A DNA stretch of 64,000 nt from Streptomyces sp. WM4235 (GTDB lineage Bacteria > Actinomycetota > Actinomycetes > Streptomycetales > Streptomycetaceae). Made by a program: the position numbers and the translations under genes. Shown here piece by piece: positions 55,268 to 64,000 of this stretch. Below the pieces are notes generated by a model. It ran no database searches and was not told the DNA's origin. It saw only the letters and a list, made by a program, of their open reading frames with translations. Where the stretch lies: assembly GCF_001279725.1 (NCBI RefSeq), contig NZ_LGDE01000068.1:1-64000 (forward strand). The letters are read 5' to 3'. Position 1 is the stretch's first letter. Every line of letters starts with the position of its first letter.

Positions 55268-56536
55268 CTACAGCCAGTCGCGCTTCTTGAAGATGACGTA
55301 CAGGCTTACGCAGACCACTGCCATCAGCAGGATCGCGAAGGGGTAGCCGCCGGCCCATTTCAGTTCCGGCATAGACTCGAAGTTCATGCCGTAGATGGTT
55401 CCGACGAGTGTGGGAGCAAACAAAATGGCCGCCCACGAGGAGATCTTCTTGATCTCCTCGTTCTGTTCGAAGCCGGCTTCGGCCAAGGCGCGCATCTCGG
55501 CGTTCTGTTGTTGGGAGACCAGGGTGGCGTTGACCGTCAGGATTTCGGTCAGGGCTTGGCGGAAGCCGTCGACGCGTTCGCTGGTGTGGGTGACGTGGTC
55601 GGCGACGTCGCGGAGGTAGCGCTGGAGTTCCTCGTCGGTGCCGTACTTGGCGAAGCCGGCCATCAGGCTGTGGAGCATGCCGACCAGTGGGCGGGTGGCG
55701 CGCTGGAACTCGACCATTTCGCGGGAGAGCGCGTAGATGCGGCGGGAGACCTCGGGGTCGCCGCGGAAGACCTCGGTCTCGATCTCGTCCATGTCGTTCT
55801 GTACGCCCTCGACGACCGGGGCGTACCCGTCGACTACCGCGTCGAGGATGGCGTACAGGGCGGCTTCGGGGCCGAGGGAGAGGAGGTCGGGGGTCTCCTC
55901 CATGCGGCGGCGGACGGCGGAGAGGTCGGGGGCCGCGCCGTGGCGGACCGTGATGAGGAAGTCCGGGCCGACGAAGACGTGGAGCTCGCCGAAGTCGACC
56001 TCCTCCAGGGCGTCCAGGTAGCGGGCGGCGCGCAGGACGACGAAGAGGGTGTCGCCGTAGCGTTCCAGCTTGGGGCGTTGGTGTGCCTCCAGCGCGTCCT
56101 CGATGGACAGCGGGTGGAGGTTGAACTCGGCGGCAAGGGAGTGGAGTTCGGCCTCTGTCGGGCGGTGCAGGCCGATCCAGGCCATGCCGTCGGGCTGTTC
56201 GCGCAGTTGCCGGAAGGTGTCGGCGAGGGTGGCGGGGGACGCGGCCCGGCGGCCGTCGCGGTAGACGGCGGAGTCGATCACGCTGCGGTGGTTCGGGGGT
56301 GTCGATTCCGGCGACGCGGGGTCCGGGGCGGACGCCGACGCCGGGGGAGTGGTGGGCGGGGCGCCGGCCGGGGAGGAGGGGCGGAGCCACCCCGTACGCC
56401 TCGACGATGTGCCCGACGAGCCCGACGAGCCCGACGAGCCCGATGTGCCCGATGAGCCGGGTGACCGCGAGGGACCCGGCGGGGAGGATGCGGCGTCCGA
56501 CGGCGTGGAGGGACGGCGGTGTGGGCGCTCCGGCAT
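55268..56536 (-). CDS. corA: CorA-family Mg2+/divalent cation channel with element-supplied 3' end
   Basis: 422 residues. A ~85-residue Ser/Pro-rich N-terminal tail contains GSS repeats, then the soluble CorA domain (VIDSAVYRDGRR onward), a long stalk helix, and two C-terminal membrane helices with the GMN selectivity motif (YGMNFES) and KKRDWL end. CorA pentamers carry Mg2+ or Co2+. The last 185 bp uses unusual codons and matches the orphan fragment at 12032-12216, so the gene was cut and rebuilt by the element without loss of reading frame. Start at 56536 is not secure. Confidence 0.9.
   Translation of the reverse strand: MPERPHRRPSTPSDAASSPPGPSRSPGSSGTSGSSGSSGSSGTSSRRTGWLRPSSPAGAPPTTPPASASAPDPASPESTPPNHRSVIDSAVYRDGRRAASPATLADTFRQLREQPDGMAWIGLHRPTEAELHSLAAEFNLHPLSIEDALEAHQRPKLERYGDTLFVVLRAARYLDALEEVDFGELHVFVGPDFLITVRHGAAPDLSAVRRRMEETPDLLSLGPEAALYAILDAVVDGYAPVVEGVQNDMDEIETEVFRGDPEVSRRIYALSREMVEFQRATRPLVGMLHSLMAGFAKYGTDEELQRYLRDVADHVTHTSERVDGFRQALTEILTVNATLVSQQQNAEMRALAEAGFEQNEEIKKISSWAAILFAPTLVGTIYGMNFESMPELKWAGGYPFAILLMAVVCVSLYVIFKKRDWL
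55439..55452. other. attR core (putative)
   Basis: GGAGATCTTCTTGA, identical to 12203-12216, inside corA. To its left is the element-derived corA end; to its right, native corA. Confidence 0.65.
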
Positions 56537-56656
56537 CGCAGCTCAGCTCCCGTGGTCGGTCGGACGCGTGTGTGGGGGCGAGGGGAAGGATATAGGGAGG
56601 AATGGTCCATGACGTTGCGGACCGTTCCTGTCCGCAAGCACGGCTAGCGTGCTGCC

Positions 56657-57880
56657 ATGGCTTCCAGAACCGCTCCCGTACTCGACACCCGCGCACTGAA
56701 CCGTGCCACGCTGGCCCGCCAGCTGTTGCTGAGCCGCGCCGAGATGTCCGCGCGGGACGCCGTCGAGCATCTCCTCGGGCTCCAGGCGCAGAACGTCAAA
56801 CCGCCGTACTTCCAGCTGCACGCCCGGCTCGCCGGGTTCAGGCCCGCCGAGTTGGCCGGGTTGATGGAATCCCGCGAGGTGGTTCGGATGGTCACCATGC
56901 GCTCGACCATCCACACCCACACCGCGGACGACGCGTTGATCCTTCGGCCGCTGGTCCAGGCGGCGCGCGACCGCGAGGTCAACCAGTTCCGCAAGGGTCT
57001 CGTCGGGGTGGACCTGGACCGGCTGGCCCTCGTAGCGCGCGCCTTCGTGGAGGCCGAGCCGCGCACCATGGGGGAGATCCGGGAGGAGCTCCTCAAGGAG
57101 TGGCCCGAGGCCGATCCGCAGTCCCTGGCCGTCGCCGCGCGCTGTCTGTTGCCGCTCGTACAGGTCACCCCTCGCGGGGTGTGGGGGCGCAGCGGGCAGG
57201 TACGGCTCACGACCGTGGAGAACTGGCTCCAGCGGCCGGTCGGGGAGGCGCAGAACGCGGGGAGGGCGCAGAGCGACGGGAAGGTGCGGGGCGACGTGGC
57301 GGAGGCGCAAGGTGTGGGCGAGGGGCGGGGCGTCGACGAGGTGGTGCTCCGGTACCTCGGCGCCTTCGGGCCCGCCTCGGTGAAGGACATGCAGACCTGG
57401 GCCGGGCTGACCCGGCTGAAGGAGTCGTTCGAGCGGTTGCGGCCGCGGTTGCTCACCTTCCGCGACGAGAACGGTGTCGAGCTGTTCGACCTGCCCGACG
57501 CGCCGAGGCCCGATGCCGGGACGGCGGCCCCGCCGCGGTTCCTTCCCGAGTTCGACAACCTGCTGCTCTCCCACGCCGACCGGTCCCGGGTGATCGCCCC
57601 GGAGTTGAAGGGCCGTACGTGGACCGGCAACCAGCCCCACCGCGCGTTGCTCCTGGACGGTTTCCTCGGCGGGCTGTGGACGGCGGACGCCGGGGTGCTG
57701 ACCGTGGAACTCTTCGAACTCCTCGGCCCGGTGTCACGGGCGCGGAAGGAGGAGATCGTCGCCGAGGGGGAGGCACTGCTCGCCGACATGGCCGACACTC
57801 CCGCCGGTACGGGTACGGGTACGGGTACGGGTACAGGTGCGGGTACGGGCGCCGTGCGCTTCGGGTCAATCCGGGGCTGA
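56657..57880 (+). CDS. AlkZ-like winged-helix DNA glycosylase (HTH_42)
   Basis: 407 residues. LLGLQAQNVKPPYFQLHARL near residue 40 contains the Gln-x-Gln (QAQ) motif that is catalytic in AlkZ-type glycosylases, which remove interstrand crosslinks and alkylated bases. Further family features: TMRSTIHTHTADD and PEFDNLLLSHADRSRVI, with winged helices throughout. An insert at ~195-235 is Gly/Ala-rich. The C-terminus ends in a Gly-Thr tract made by a hexanucleotide repeat. ATG 56657 has no strong ribosome site. Confidence 0.75.
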   Translation: MASRTAPVLDTRALNRATLARQLLLSRAEMSARDAVEHLLGLQAQNVKPPYFQLHARLAGFRPAELAGLMESREVVRMVTMRSTIHTHTADDALILRPLVQAARDREVNQFRKGLVGVDLDRLALVARAFVEAEPRTMGEIREELLKEWPEADPQSLAVAARCLLPLVQVTPRGVWGRSGQVRLTTVENWLQRPVGEAQNAGRAQSDGKVRGDVAEAQGVGEGRGVDEVVLRYLGAFGPASVKDMQTWAGLTRLKESFERLRPRLLTFRDENGVELFDLPDAPRPDAGTAAPPRFLPEFDNLLLSHADRSRVIAPELKGRTWTGNQPHRALLLDGFLGGLWTADAGVLTVELFELLGPVSRARKEEIVAEGEALLADMADTPAGTGTGTGTGTGAGTGAVRFGSIRG

Positions 57881-57916
57881 CGGCGGCCTGGTGGTGTCCG
57901 CGTCCGGCGCGGCACG

Positions 57917-59659
57917 ATGCCTCTCATGACGGAGAACAGCGCCACCCACACCTTCCTGGCCGCGCGGGACTTCCTGCTCGATCGCCGCGGGGACTACGAG
58001 GCCGCCCACGCCGGGTTCACCTGGCCCCGCCCCGAGCGGTTCAACTGGGCCCTCGACTGGTTCGACCACATCGCCCGGGGAAACCCGGCCGACGCCCTGC
58101 GCATCGTCGAGGAGGACGGAACGAGCGAGGGCGTGTCCTTCGAGGAGCTGAGCGCGAGTTCGGGAGCCGCGGCGAACTGGCTGCGCGCCCAAGGCGTCGC
58201 GGCGGGGGACCGGATCCTGGTCATGCTCGGCAACCAGCGTGAACTGTGGGACGTCATGCTCGCCGCGATGAAGCTCCGCGCCGTGGTCATCCCCGCCACC
58301 CCGCTGCTCGGCGCCGCCGACCTCCGCGACCGGGTCGAACGGGGCCGGGTACGGCACGTCATCGCGCGCGCCGAGGACACCGGGAAGTTCGACGAGGTGC
58401 CCGGTACCTACACCCGGATCGCCGCCGGACCGCGCGCCACCACAGGCCCCGGGACCGGCACCGGCCCCGAGGTCCCCGCCGGGTCGGAGGTTCCCGCCGG
58501 CTGGCTGCGGCTGGCGGACTTCCACGCCGCCGACCGGAGTTTCAGCCCGGACGCGGAGACCCTGGCCGGCGACCCGCTGATGCTGTACTTCACCTCGGGG
58601 ACCACCGCCCGTCCCAAGCTCGTCGAGCACACCCACGCCTCGTACCCGATCGGGCACCTCTCCACCATGTACTGGCTCGGGCTGCGCCCCGGCGACGTCC
58701 ACCTCAACATCGCCTCGCCCGGCTGGGCCAAGCACGCCTGGTCCAACCTCTTCGCGCCGTGGAACGCCGGTGCGACCGTCTTCGTCCACAATTACACGCG
58801 CTTCGACGCCGAGCGGCTGATGGCCGAGATGGACCGGGGAGGCGTGACCACCTTCTGCGCCCCGCCCACCGTCTGGCGGATGCTGATCCAGTCCGACCTC
58901 ACCAAGCTCCGGAATCCCCCGCGCGAGGCGGTCGCCGCGGGTGAACCGCTCAACCCGGAGGTCATCGAAAGGATCCGCGAGGCCTGGGGCGTGACCATCC
59001 GCGACGGCTTCGGCCAGACCGAGACGACCCTCCAGGTGGGCAACTTCCCGGGGGCGCCCGTCAAGCCCGGCTCCATGGGACGTCCGGCGCCCGGCTACGA
59101 GATCGTGCTGCTGGACTCCGTCACCGGCAAGGAGTCCGAGCGGGAGGGAGAGGTCTGCGTGGACCTGCGGACCCGTCCCGCCGGGGTGATGACCGGCTAC
59201 CGCGACGACCCGGGGCGCACCGCGGAGGCCATGGCGGACGGGCTCTACCGCACGGGGGACATCGCCGCGCGCGACGCCGACGGTTACCTCACCTACGTGG
59301 GGCGGGCCGACGACGTGTTCAAGGCCTCGGACTACAAGATCAGCCCGTTCGAGCTGGAGAGCGCGCTGCTGGAGCACGAGGCCGTGGCCGAGGCCGCCGT
59401 GGTCCCCGCCCCGGACCCGCTCCGGCTGGCGGTACCGAAGGCGTACATCACGCTCGCCGCCGGATGGGAGCCGGGGAAGGAGACGGCCCGGTTGCTGTTC
59501 GAGCACTCGCGGGCGGTGCTCTCCCCGTACAAGAGGGTCCGGCGCATCGAGTTCGGTGAGCTGCCGAAGACCGTGTCCGGCAAGATCCGTCGGGTCGAGC
59601 TGCGCGAGCTCACCGAGGCCGGGTCCGGGGCGGAGTACGACGAGGCCGACCTGGACTGA
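57917..59659 (+). CDS. AMP-forming acyl-CoA synthetase
   Basis: 580 residues (ATG 57917 or 57926). A3 motif YFTSGTTARPKLVEHTH, A5 RDGFGQTETT, A7 YRTGDIAARDADGYLTYVGR, A8 DDVFKASDYKISPFE and A10 Lys in LPKTVSGKIRR are all present, so the enzyme is complete. The TSGTTARPK and the SPGWAKHAW segment resemble medium-chain or acetyl-type acyl-CoA synthetases. It activates a carboxylate as adenylate then thioester. Stands alone. Confidence 0.9.
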   Translation: MPLMTENSATHTFLAARDFLLDRRGDYEAAHAGFTWPRPERFNWALDWFDHIARGNPADALRIVEEDGTSEGVSFEELSASSGAAANWLRAQGVAAGDRILVMLGNQRELWDVMLAAMKLRAVVIPATPLLGAADLRDRVERGRVRHVIARAEDTGKFDEVPGTYTRIAAGPRATTGPGTGTGPEVPAGSEVPAGWLRLADFHAADRSFSPDAETLAGDPLMLYFTSGTTARPKLVEHTHASYPIGHLSTMYWLGLRPGDVHLNIASPGWAKHAWSNLFAPWNAGATVFVHNYTRFDAERLMAEMDRGGVTTFCAPPTVWRMLIQSDLTKLRNPPREAVAAGEPLNPEVIERIREAWGVTIRDGFGQTETTLQVGNFPGAPVKPGSMGRPAPGYEIVLLDSVTGKESEREGEVCVDLRTRPAGVMTGYRDDPGRTAEAMADGLYRTGDIAARDADGYLTYVGRADDVFKASDYKISPFELESALLEHEAVAEAAVVPAPDPLRLAVPKAYITLAAGWEPGKETARLLFEHSRAVLSPYKRVRRIEFGELPKTVSGKIRRVELRELTEAGSGAEYDEADLD

Positions 59660-59755
59660 GCCGAGCCGGAGCGCCGGCCGGCACGTCCCACCCCGGCCGG
59701 CGCCCCCGCCCGGTCCTCACGCGCGCGCCCCGCGCCCCGCGCCCCGAGACGAGTG

Positions 59756-60244
59756 CTACGCGGGCAACTGTGCCTCGATCGCGGCGACGATCTCGGGGGA
59801 CTCGGGCTCGGTGCGCGGCCGGAAGCGGCCGACGACCTCGCCGGCGGGGGAGATGAGGAACTTCTCGAAGTTCCACTGGATGTCCCCCGCCTCACCCTCG
59901 GCGTCCGGGGACTTCACCAGCTCCGCGTAGAGCGGGTGCCGGTTCTCGCCGTTGACCTCGGACTTCTCCAGCATGGGGAAGGTGACCCCGAAGCCGGTCG
60001 CGCAGAACGTCTGGATGTCGTCCGCGGTGCCGGGCTCCTGGCCGCCGAACTGGTTGCACGGTACGCCGATCACCGTGAACCCCTTCTTCTCGTACGCGAA
60101 CTGCAGCCGGGCCAGACCCGAGTACTGCGGGGTGAGGCCGCACTGCGAGGCCGTGTTCACCAGCAGGATCGCCTTGCCCTTGTGCGCCGCGAGGCTGGTG
60201 GGCTCGTCGTCCAGGGTGGTCAGCGGAATGTCGTACAGGCTCAT
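59756..60244 (-). CDS. Glutathione peroxidase family protein (Cys type)
   Basis: 162 residues, GAGGAG 8 bases before ATG 60244. Catalytic motif NTASQCGLTPQYSGL uses Cys rather than selenocysteine; VIGVPCNQFGGQEPG and IQWNFEKFLI supply the Gln, Asn and Trp of the tetrad. Streptomyces lack glutathione, so it more likely reduces peroxides with thioredoxin. A long hexanucleotide repeat lies upstream. Confidence 0.9.
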   Translation of the reverse strand: MSLYDIPLTTLDDEPTSLAAHKGKAILLVNTASQCGLTPQYSGLARLQFAYEKKGFTVIGVPCNQFGGQEPGTADDIQTFCATGFGVTFPMLEKSEVNGENRHPLYAELVKSPDAEGEAGDIQWNFEKFLISPAGEVVGRFRPRTEPESPEIVAAIEAQLPA

Positions 60245-60380
60245 CGGGCTCTCCTCGGCGGGAAGGGCGGTCAAGGTCTCCGAGCCTAGTACCACGCCGC
60301 CGATCACCCTCTTCCCGGTCGTGTCGATCACCTGACCCGTGACCCGACGAGGGTCGCTCCCGCCCCGCACCGCACCGTTC

Positions 60381-60455
60381 CCGCAACCGCAACCGCAACC
60401 GCAACCGCAACCGCAACCGCAACCGCAACCGCAACCGCAACCGCAACCGCAACCG
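60381..60455 (+). repeat. CCGCAA hexanucleotide tandem repeat
   Basis: About 12 uninterrupted copies of CCGCAA, then looser CCGCAG/CCGCTC units to about 60500. It is in the gap between gpx-like and zinc-ribbon genes, a slippage-prone microsatellite that may vary in length. Confidence 0.85.
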
Positions 60456-60502
60456 CAGCCGCTCCCGCAGCCGCTCCCGCAGCCGCTCCCGCAGGCGCAG
60501 GC

Positions 60503-61327
60503 TCAGGCTCCCGAGGTGATCAACCGGTCCGCCGGATCGTTGACCGGCTGCGGGGTGCCCGTCAGGTCCATGACGAACAGCGGAATGCCCAGGTGGTCCG
60601 CGCGCTCGCGGGCCTGCGTCGTGTAGCCGGCGAGGGAGAAGTAGACGCTCGCCGCCGAGGCCGTGAGCCCGTTCAGCCACACGCACTCCACCGCCCGCAG
60701 TCCGGCCGGCACGGTCGTCGGGTCCACCTGCGCGATCACCCCGGGAGCCCGCAGGTCCACCGCCGCGGAGGGGATCGCCGAGCCGTCGGGTCGGGGTACG
60801 TCACGGAAGCCGAGCCAGCGCAGGTACAGGGCGGCCGTGACCACCGCGTCGCGACCCGTCCGGATGGTCACCGGCCGGAACGGCGCCCGATCCGCCGCCG
60901 CGGAATCCGTCGCCGCCGGGTGGTCCGCAGGTGTCGGGGAGTCCGCCGCCGGGGGGTGCTTCGCCGCCGCGGGTCCGCGCGCGTCGGTCCGCCCACCGTC
61001 CCGCGCCCCTGATTCGCCGCGTTCCCCGGGGCCGGGGTCGAGCGCGTCGGGAGCCACGGATTCCGGCGGATGGACCGGGATCAGGGCCACGGTCCCGCAC
61101 GAGCCGCACCCCACCTCCGGGCGCGGCCACTCGCCCTCCCGCCCGCAGGCATCGCAGCGGACCGCCACCCAACTGTCCGACCAGGTGCGGCGGGTCAGTG
61201 GCACGGCCGGCGCCGCCAGGTTCAGCGGTGGCACGACCGGGCTCCCGCAGGCGCAGGGGAAGACCGGCGCGCTGTAGGCGTTCTCGCGCCGGCAGGTCGG
61301 ACAGCGCACCGGTACCGCTTCCGCCAT
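60503..61327 (-). CDS. Zinc-ribbon protein of unknown function
   Basis: 274 residues from ATG 61327 (GAGGGGGG upstream). Two zinc ribbons: CPTCRR...CACG (residues 9-27) and CDACGR...CGSCG (58-80). An Ala/Pro/Asp-rich linker to ~150 follows. The C-terminal domain VDLRAPGVIAQVDPTTVPAG, then AVECVWLNGLTASAASVYFS, has the strand layout of a restriction-endonuclease-like fold. I recall similar proteins in other Streptomyces but no known role. Confidence 0.7.
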   Translation of the reverse strand: MAEAVPVRCPTCRRENAYSAPVFPCACGSPVVPPLNLAAPAVPLTRRTWSDSWVAVRCDACGREGEWPRPEVGCGSCGTVALIPVHPPESVAPDALDPGPGERGESGARDGGRTDARGPAAAKHPPAADSPTPADHPAATDSAAADRAPFRPVTIRTGRDAVVTAALYLRWLGFRDVPRPDGSAIPSAAVDLRAPGVIAQVDPTTVPAGLRAVECVWLNGLTASAASVYFSLAGYTTQARERADHLGIPLFVMDLTGTPQPVNDPADRLITSGA

Positions 61328-61515
61328 GAGACCGGACCCCCCTCGTCGCTGTGCGTGGGTCCATGGTCCACCACCGGCGACGGTCGGCGCGGGCGCGTCC
61401 TCGTTTTGCCGTCGCGTCATGGTCATTCGTACAAGTCACCGAGCGAGAAGCGGCTTTTGGTGGGTTCCGGGGTGCCGAAGCGCCTTGACGCGCCCCGGAG
61501 TGGCCGCTTAGCTTG

Positions 61516-61551
61516 TTCCGTATAGCAGAACAAAACTTCCGGATTACGGAA
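61516..61551 (+). promoter_or_regulatory. Two tandem IclR-type operators before gcl
   Basis: TTCCGTATAGCAGAA (61516-61530, within the wider TGTTC...GAACA palindrome 61514-61532) and TTCCGGATTACGGAA (61537-61551, perfect 5+5+5). They are 21 bp apart, two helical turns, and end 32 bp before gcl. The pattern fits IclR-family regulators; AllR of Streptomyces represses allantoin/glyoxylate genes including gcl. Confidence 0.65.
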
Positions 61552-61583
61552 AAGCCTGACCGCCAGACCCGCAGGAGAACTCG

Positions 61584-63371
61584 ATGCCTCGTATGACAGC
61601 CGCCGCCGCTGCAGTGGAGATCCTCAAGCGCGAGGGCGTTTCGCAAGCGTTCGGCGTGCCCGGCGCTGCGATCAACCCGTTCTACCGCGAGCTCAAGAAC
61701 GTCGGTGGCATCAACCACACCCTCGCCCGGCACGTCGAGGGCGCCTCGCACATGGCCGAGGGCTACACCCGCACGACCCCGGGCAACATCGGTGTCTGCA
61801 TCGGTACGTCCGGCCCCGCCGGCACCGACATGATCACCGGCCTCTACTCGGCCATCGCGGACTCGATCCCGATCCTGTGCATCACCGGTCAGGCCCCGGT
61901 CGCGAAGCTGCACAAGGAAGACTTCCAGGCCGTCGACATCGCCTCGATCGCCAAGCCCGTCACCAAGGCCGCGACCACGGTCCTGGAGGCCGCGCAGGTC
62001 CCCGGTGTCTTCCAGCAGGCCTTCTACCTCATGCGTTCCGGCCGTCCCGGCCCGGTCCTCATCGACCTGCCGATCGACGTCCAGCTGACCGAGATCGAGT
62101 TCGACCCCGACCTGTACGAGCCGCTGGTCGTGCACAAGCCGGCCGCGACCCGCAAGCAGGCCGAGAAGGCCATCCGCTTCCTGCTGGAGTCCGAGCGTCC
62201 GCTGATCGTCGCCGGTGGCGGCATCATCAACGCCGACGCCTCCGACCTGCTGGTCGAGTTCGCCGAGCTGACCGGTGTCCCGGTCATCTCCACCCTCATG
62301 GGCTGGGGCGTCATTCCCGACGACCACGAGCTGGCCGCCGGCATGGTGGGTGTGCAGACCTCGCACCGCTACGGCAACGCCACGTTCCTGGAGTCGGACT
62401 TCGTCCTGGGCATTGGCAACCGCTGGGCCAACCGTCACACCGGTTACAACCTGGACGCGTACCTCGGCGACCGCAAGTTCGTCCACGTCGACATCGAGCC
62501 CACCCAGATCGGAAAGATCTTCGCCCCCGACCTCGGCATCGCCTCCGACGCCAAGGCCGCGCTGGAGATCTTCATCGAGGTCGCCAAGGAGCTCAAGGCC
62601 GAGGGCAAGCTCCCCGACTTCAGTGCCTGGGTCGCCTCGCACCTGGAGCGCAAGGGCACGCTCCAGCGTCGTACGCACTTCGACAACATCCCCATGAAGC
62701 CGCAGCGCGTCTACGAGGAGATGAACAAGGCCTTCGGTCCGGAGACCCGCTACGTCACCACCATCGGTCTCTCCCAGATCGCCGGCGCGCAGATGCTGCA
62801 CGTCTTCAAGCCGCGCCACTGGATCAACTGCGGCCAGGCCGGCCCGCTCGGCTGGACGATCCCGGCCGCGCTGGGTGTCGCCACCGCCGACCCGCAGACC
62901 CCCGTCGTCGCCCTCTCCGGCGACTACGACTTCCAGTTCATGCTGGAGGAGCTGGCGGTCGGTGCGCAGCACAAGATCCCGTACGTCCACGTCCTGGTGA
63001 ACAACGCCTACCTGGGTCTGATCCGTCAGGCGCAGGGCGGCCTGGGCATCAACTTCGAGGTCAACCTCGAATTCGAGAACATCAACGCCCCCGAGCTGGG
63101 TGTCTACGGCGTCGACCACGTCAAGGTCGTCGAGGGCCTCGGCTGCAAGGCGATCCGGGTCACCGACCCGAACGAGCTGGGTGCCGCCCTGGAGGAGGCC
63201 AAGAAGCTCGCCGCCGAGTACAGCGTCCCGGTGGTCGTCGAGGCCATCCTGGAACGCGTCACCAACATCTCGATGAGCAAGACGGTCGACATGAGCGACG
63301 TCACCGAGTTCGAGGAGCTCGCGACCGAGCCGGGCCACGCCCCGACCGCGATCCGCCCGCTGACCGTCTGA
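61584..63371 (+). CDS. gcl: Glyoxylate carboligase (tartronate-semialdehyde synthase)
   Basis: 595 residues, CAGGAG before ATG. ThDP-dependent enzyme that joins two glyoxylates to tartronate semialdehyde and CO2, in purine/allantoin and glyoxylate use. N-terminal [15 protein letters not shown] and [16 protein letters not shown]: Val takes the place of the ThDP-activating Glu, the hallmark of Gcl. The ThDP motif is [16 protein letters not shown]...[10 protein letters not shown]. Full length. Likely repressed via the twin palindromes upstream. hyi and glxR are not adjacent downstream within the window. Confidence 0.95.
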   Translation: MPRMTAAAAAVEILKREGVSQAFGVPGAAINPFYRELKNVGGINHTLARHVEGASHMAEGYTRTTPGNIGVCIGTSGPAGTDMITGLYSAIADSIPILCITGQAPVAKLHKEDFQAVDIASIAKPVTKAATTVLEAAQVPGVFQQAFYLMRSGRPGPVLIDLPIDVQLTEIEFDPDLYEPLVVHKPAATRKQAEKAIRFLLESERPLIVAGGGIINADASDLLVEFAELTGVPVISTLMGWGVIPDDHELAAGMVGVQTSHRYGNATFLESDFVLGIGNRWANRHTGYNLDAYLGDRKFVHVDIEPTQIGKIFAPDLGIASDAKAALEIFIEVAKELKAEGKLPDFSAWVASHLERKGTLQRRTHFDNIPMKPQRVYEEMNKAFGPETRYVTTIGLSQIAGAQMLHVFKPRHWINCGQAGPLGWTIPAALGVATADPQTPVVALSGDYDFQFMLEELAVGAQHKIPYVHVLVNNAYLGLIRQAQGGLGINFEVNLEFENINAPELGVYGVDHVKVVEGLGCKAIRVTDPNELGAALEEAKKLAAEYSVPVVVEAILERVTNISMSKTVDMSDVTEFEELATEPGHAPTAIRPLTV

Positions 63372-63405
63372 GCGGAAGCGGCGGGTCGTGCTCGCCACGG
63401 CCCCG

Positions 63406-63443
63406 ACGGCCCCCGTCCCTCCTGCCGGAGGGGCGGGGGCCGT
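63406..63443 (+). terminator. Terminator after gcl
   Basis: ACGGCCCCCG-TCCCTCC pairs with GGAGGGG-CGGGGGCCGT across a TGCC loop, with a short TTTC after it, 35 bp after the gcl stop. Confidence 0.8.
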
Positions 63444-63566
63444 TTCGCGTTACGTCGCCGGGTCGTTCCGACGTCCGGTCGTCCGGTCGTCCGGGTGGCC
63501 GGGGCCCCCGGGGCCGTCCGGGTCGTCCGGGCCGCCGGGGTGGGCCGGTGGACTGCCCGAACGACC

Positions 63567-63651
63567 CGGCGCGGCACGTCACTTCCCGGCGCGTCACTTC
63601 CCGGCACGTCACCGCCCGGCGGGTCACTTCCCGGCGCGGCGCGTCACTTCC
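63567..63651. repeat. CGGCGCGTCACTTCC imperfect tandem repeat
   Basis: Five to six variants of a 15-bp unit run up to and into the last codons of the TetR-like gene. A second CGTCCGG-rich tract lies at 63470-63540. Both look like slippage-generated repeats. Confidence 0.6.
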
Positions 63652-64000
63652 CGGGGTGCGGGCCCAGTTCCGCGTCCAGCGCGCCCGCGATCAGGTCGCG
63701 GGCGCGGTCCAGGGTCAGCGAACCGCTGAGCCAGCGCTCGCTCAACCCCTCCACCAGCGCGGTCAGCCGCTCGGCGACGTCCAGCGGGATGGCCTTGGGG
63801 TCGGCGAGGCCCGCCACCTGGGCATCCATGATCGAATCGGCGGTGTCCCGGTTCCAGGTGCGGGTGGAGTCCGCCAGCGTCTCGCGCAGGTCGGTGTCGA
63901 AGATCGCGCTGGCCCGCAGCTCACCCCAGGCGATGCTGTTCTCGCGGACCCGGGTGGTGTCCTGGAGTTCGCTCAGCAGCAGCTGGAGCAGTACGCCCCG
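63644..64000 (-). CDS. TetR-family regulator, C-terminal part (partial)
   Basis: The C-terminal 118 residues of a gene continuing beyond base 64000. All-alpha: LLQLLLSELQDTTRVRENSI, then GELRASAIFDTDLRETL and VAERLTALVEGLSERWLSG, in the pattern of TetR ligand-binding domains. The DNA-binding half is outside the window, so the family call is moderate. Convergent with gcl. Confidence 0.6.
   Translation of the reverse strand, partial: RGVLLQLLLSELQDTTRVRENSIAWGELRASAIFDTDLRETLADSTRTWNRDTADSIMDAQVAGLADPKAIPLDVAERLTALVEGLSERWLSGSLTLDRARDLIAGALDAELGPHPGK

Noticed and set aside
60381..60500. CRISPR array
   Set aside because: The CCGCAA repeat has no spacers; it is a microsatellite.
60801..63398. 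865-codon frame opposite gcl and beyond
   Set aside because: Antisense shadow; gcl has all ThDP motifs and a ribosome site.

Overview
The window is high-GC actinobacterial DNA, almost certainly Streptomyces. The signs are strong third-position G/C bias, an NRPS, a SARP-NB-ARC-TPR regulator, XRE/NB-ARC and TPR regulators, and a CorA and glyoxylate carboligase with Streptomyces-like sequences. No rRNA, tRNA or CRISPR array was found by eye.

Left flank (1-12,202), chromosomal. It opens with the N-terminus of an NRPS on the minus strand. Next come two P-loop regulators, XRE-NB-ARC at 1705-3303 and SARP-NB-ARC-TPR at 3785-7285. Between them lies a tiny gene for an exported peptide (3574-3756). 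The same GATAG-N6-GATAG direct repeat, with an 11-bp period, sits in front of the peptide gene and again between the SARP gene and an NTF2-like gene. A tyrosine phosphatase, a decayed XRE/HAD chimera, a frameshifted LuxR-type regulator, a TrmO-like protein and an orphan gene follow.

Centre (12,203-55,452), an integrated mobile element of about 43 kb. The last 185 bp of corA is present twice: attached to corA at 55,268-55,452 and as an orphan fragment at 12,032-12,216. The copies have the same length, no indels and about 21 mismatches by hand count, and similarity stops at a shared 14-bp core. I infer insertion into corA, with the element supplying a replacement 3' end in unusual codons. Each end carries direct copies of ATTCYCCCCAG, likely integrase arm sites. 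The backbone is ParB-like protein, MOB-type relaxase, MobC-like protein, a dense GGGGACSGTCCCC palindrome array, DnaC-like loader, Rep-like protein, XRE regulator, excisionase and tyrosine integrase (42.5-50.8 kb).

The cargo looks like a defence island joined to an unfamiliar metabolic operon. Defence-like genes are: a PASTA protein and LCAT-like esterase, divergent from a caspase-STAND ATPase that is translationally coupled to a separate WD40 protein; a three-gene set of unknown function; a HEPN (RNxxxH) protein; a SIR2-STAND protein; and a DUF4297/Cap4-like nuclease-STAND protein. Two degraded IS3-family elements lie among them. The second cargo block (31-42.5 kb) is one minus-strand operon of Asp/Asn hydroxylase, nucleotidyltransferase, LOG-family protein, phosphoribosyltransferase and HAD phosphatase, then alanyl-tRNA synthetase. 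It has a divergent TPR regulator, two GNATs and a serine hydrolase nearby. It may be a small biosynthetic or self-resistance module.

Right flank (55,453-64,000), chromosomal: corA, an AlkZ-like winged-helix protein, an acyl-CoA synthetase, a cysteine glutathione peroxidase, a zinc-ribbon protein, gcl behind two tandem IclR-type palindromes, and a partial TetR-like gene running off the end.

All assignments come from reading motifs by eye. No database search was run.
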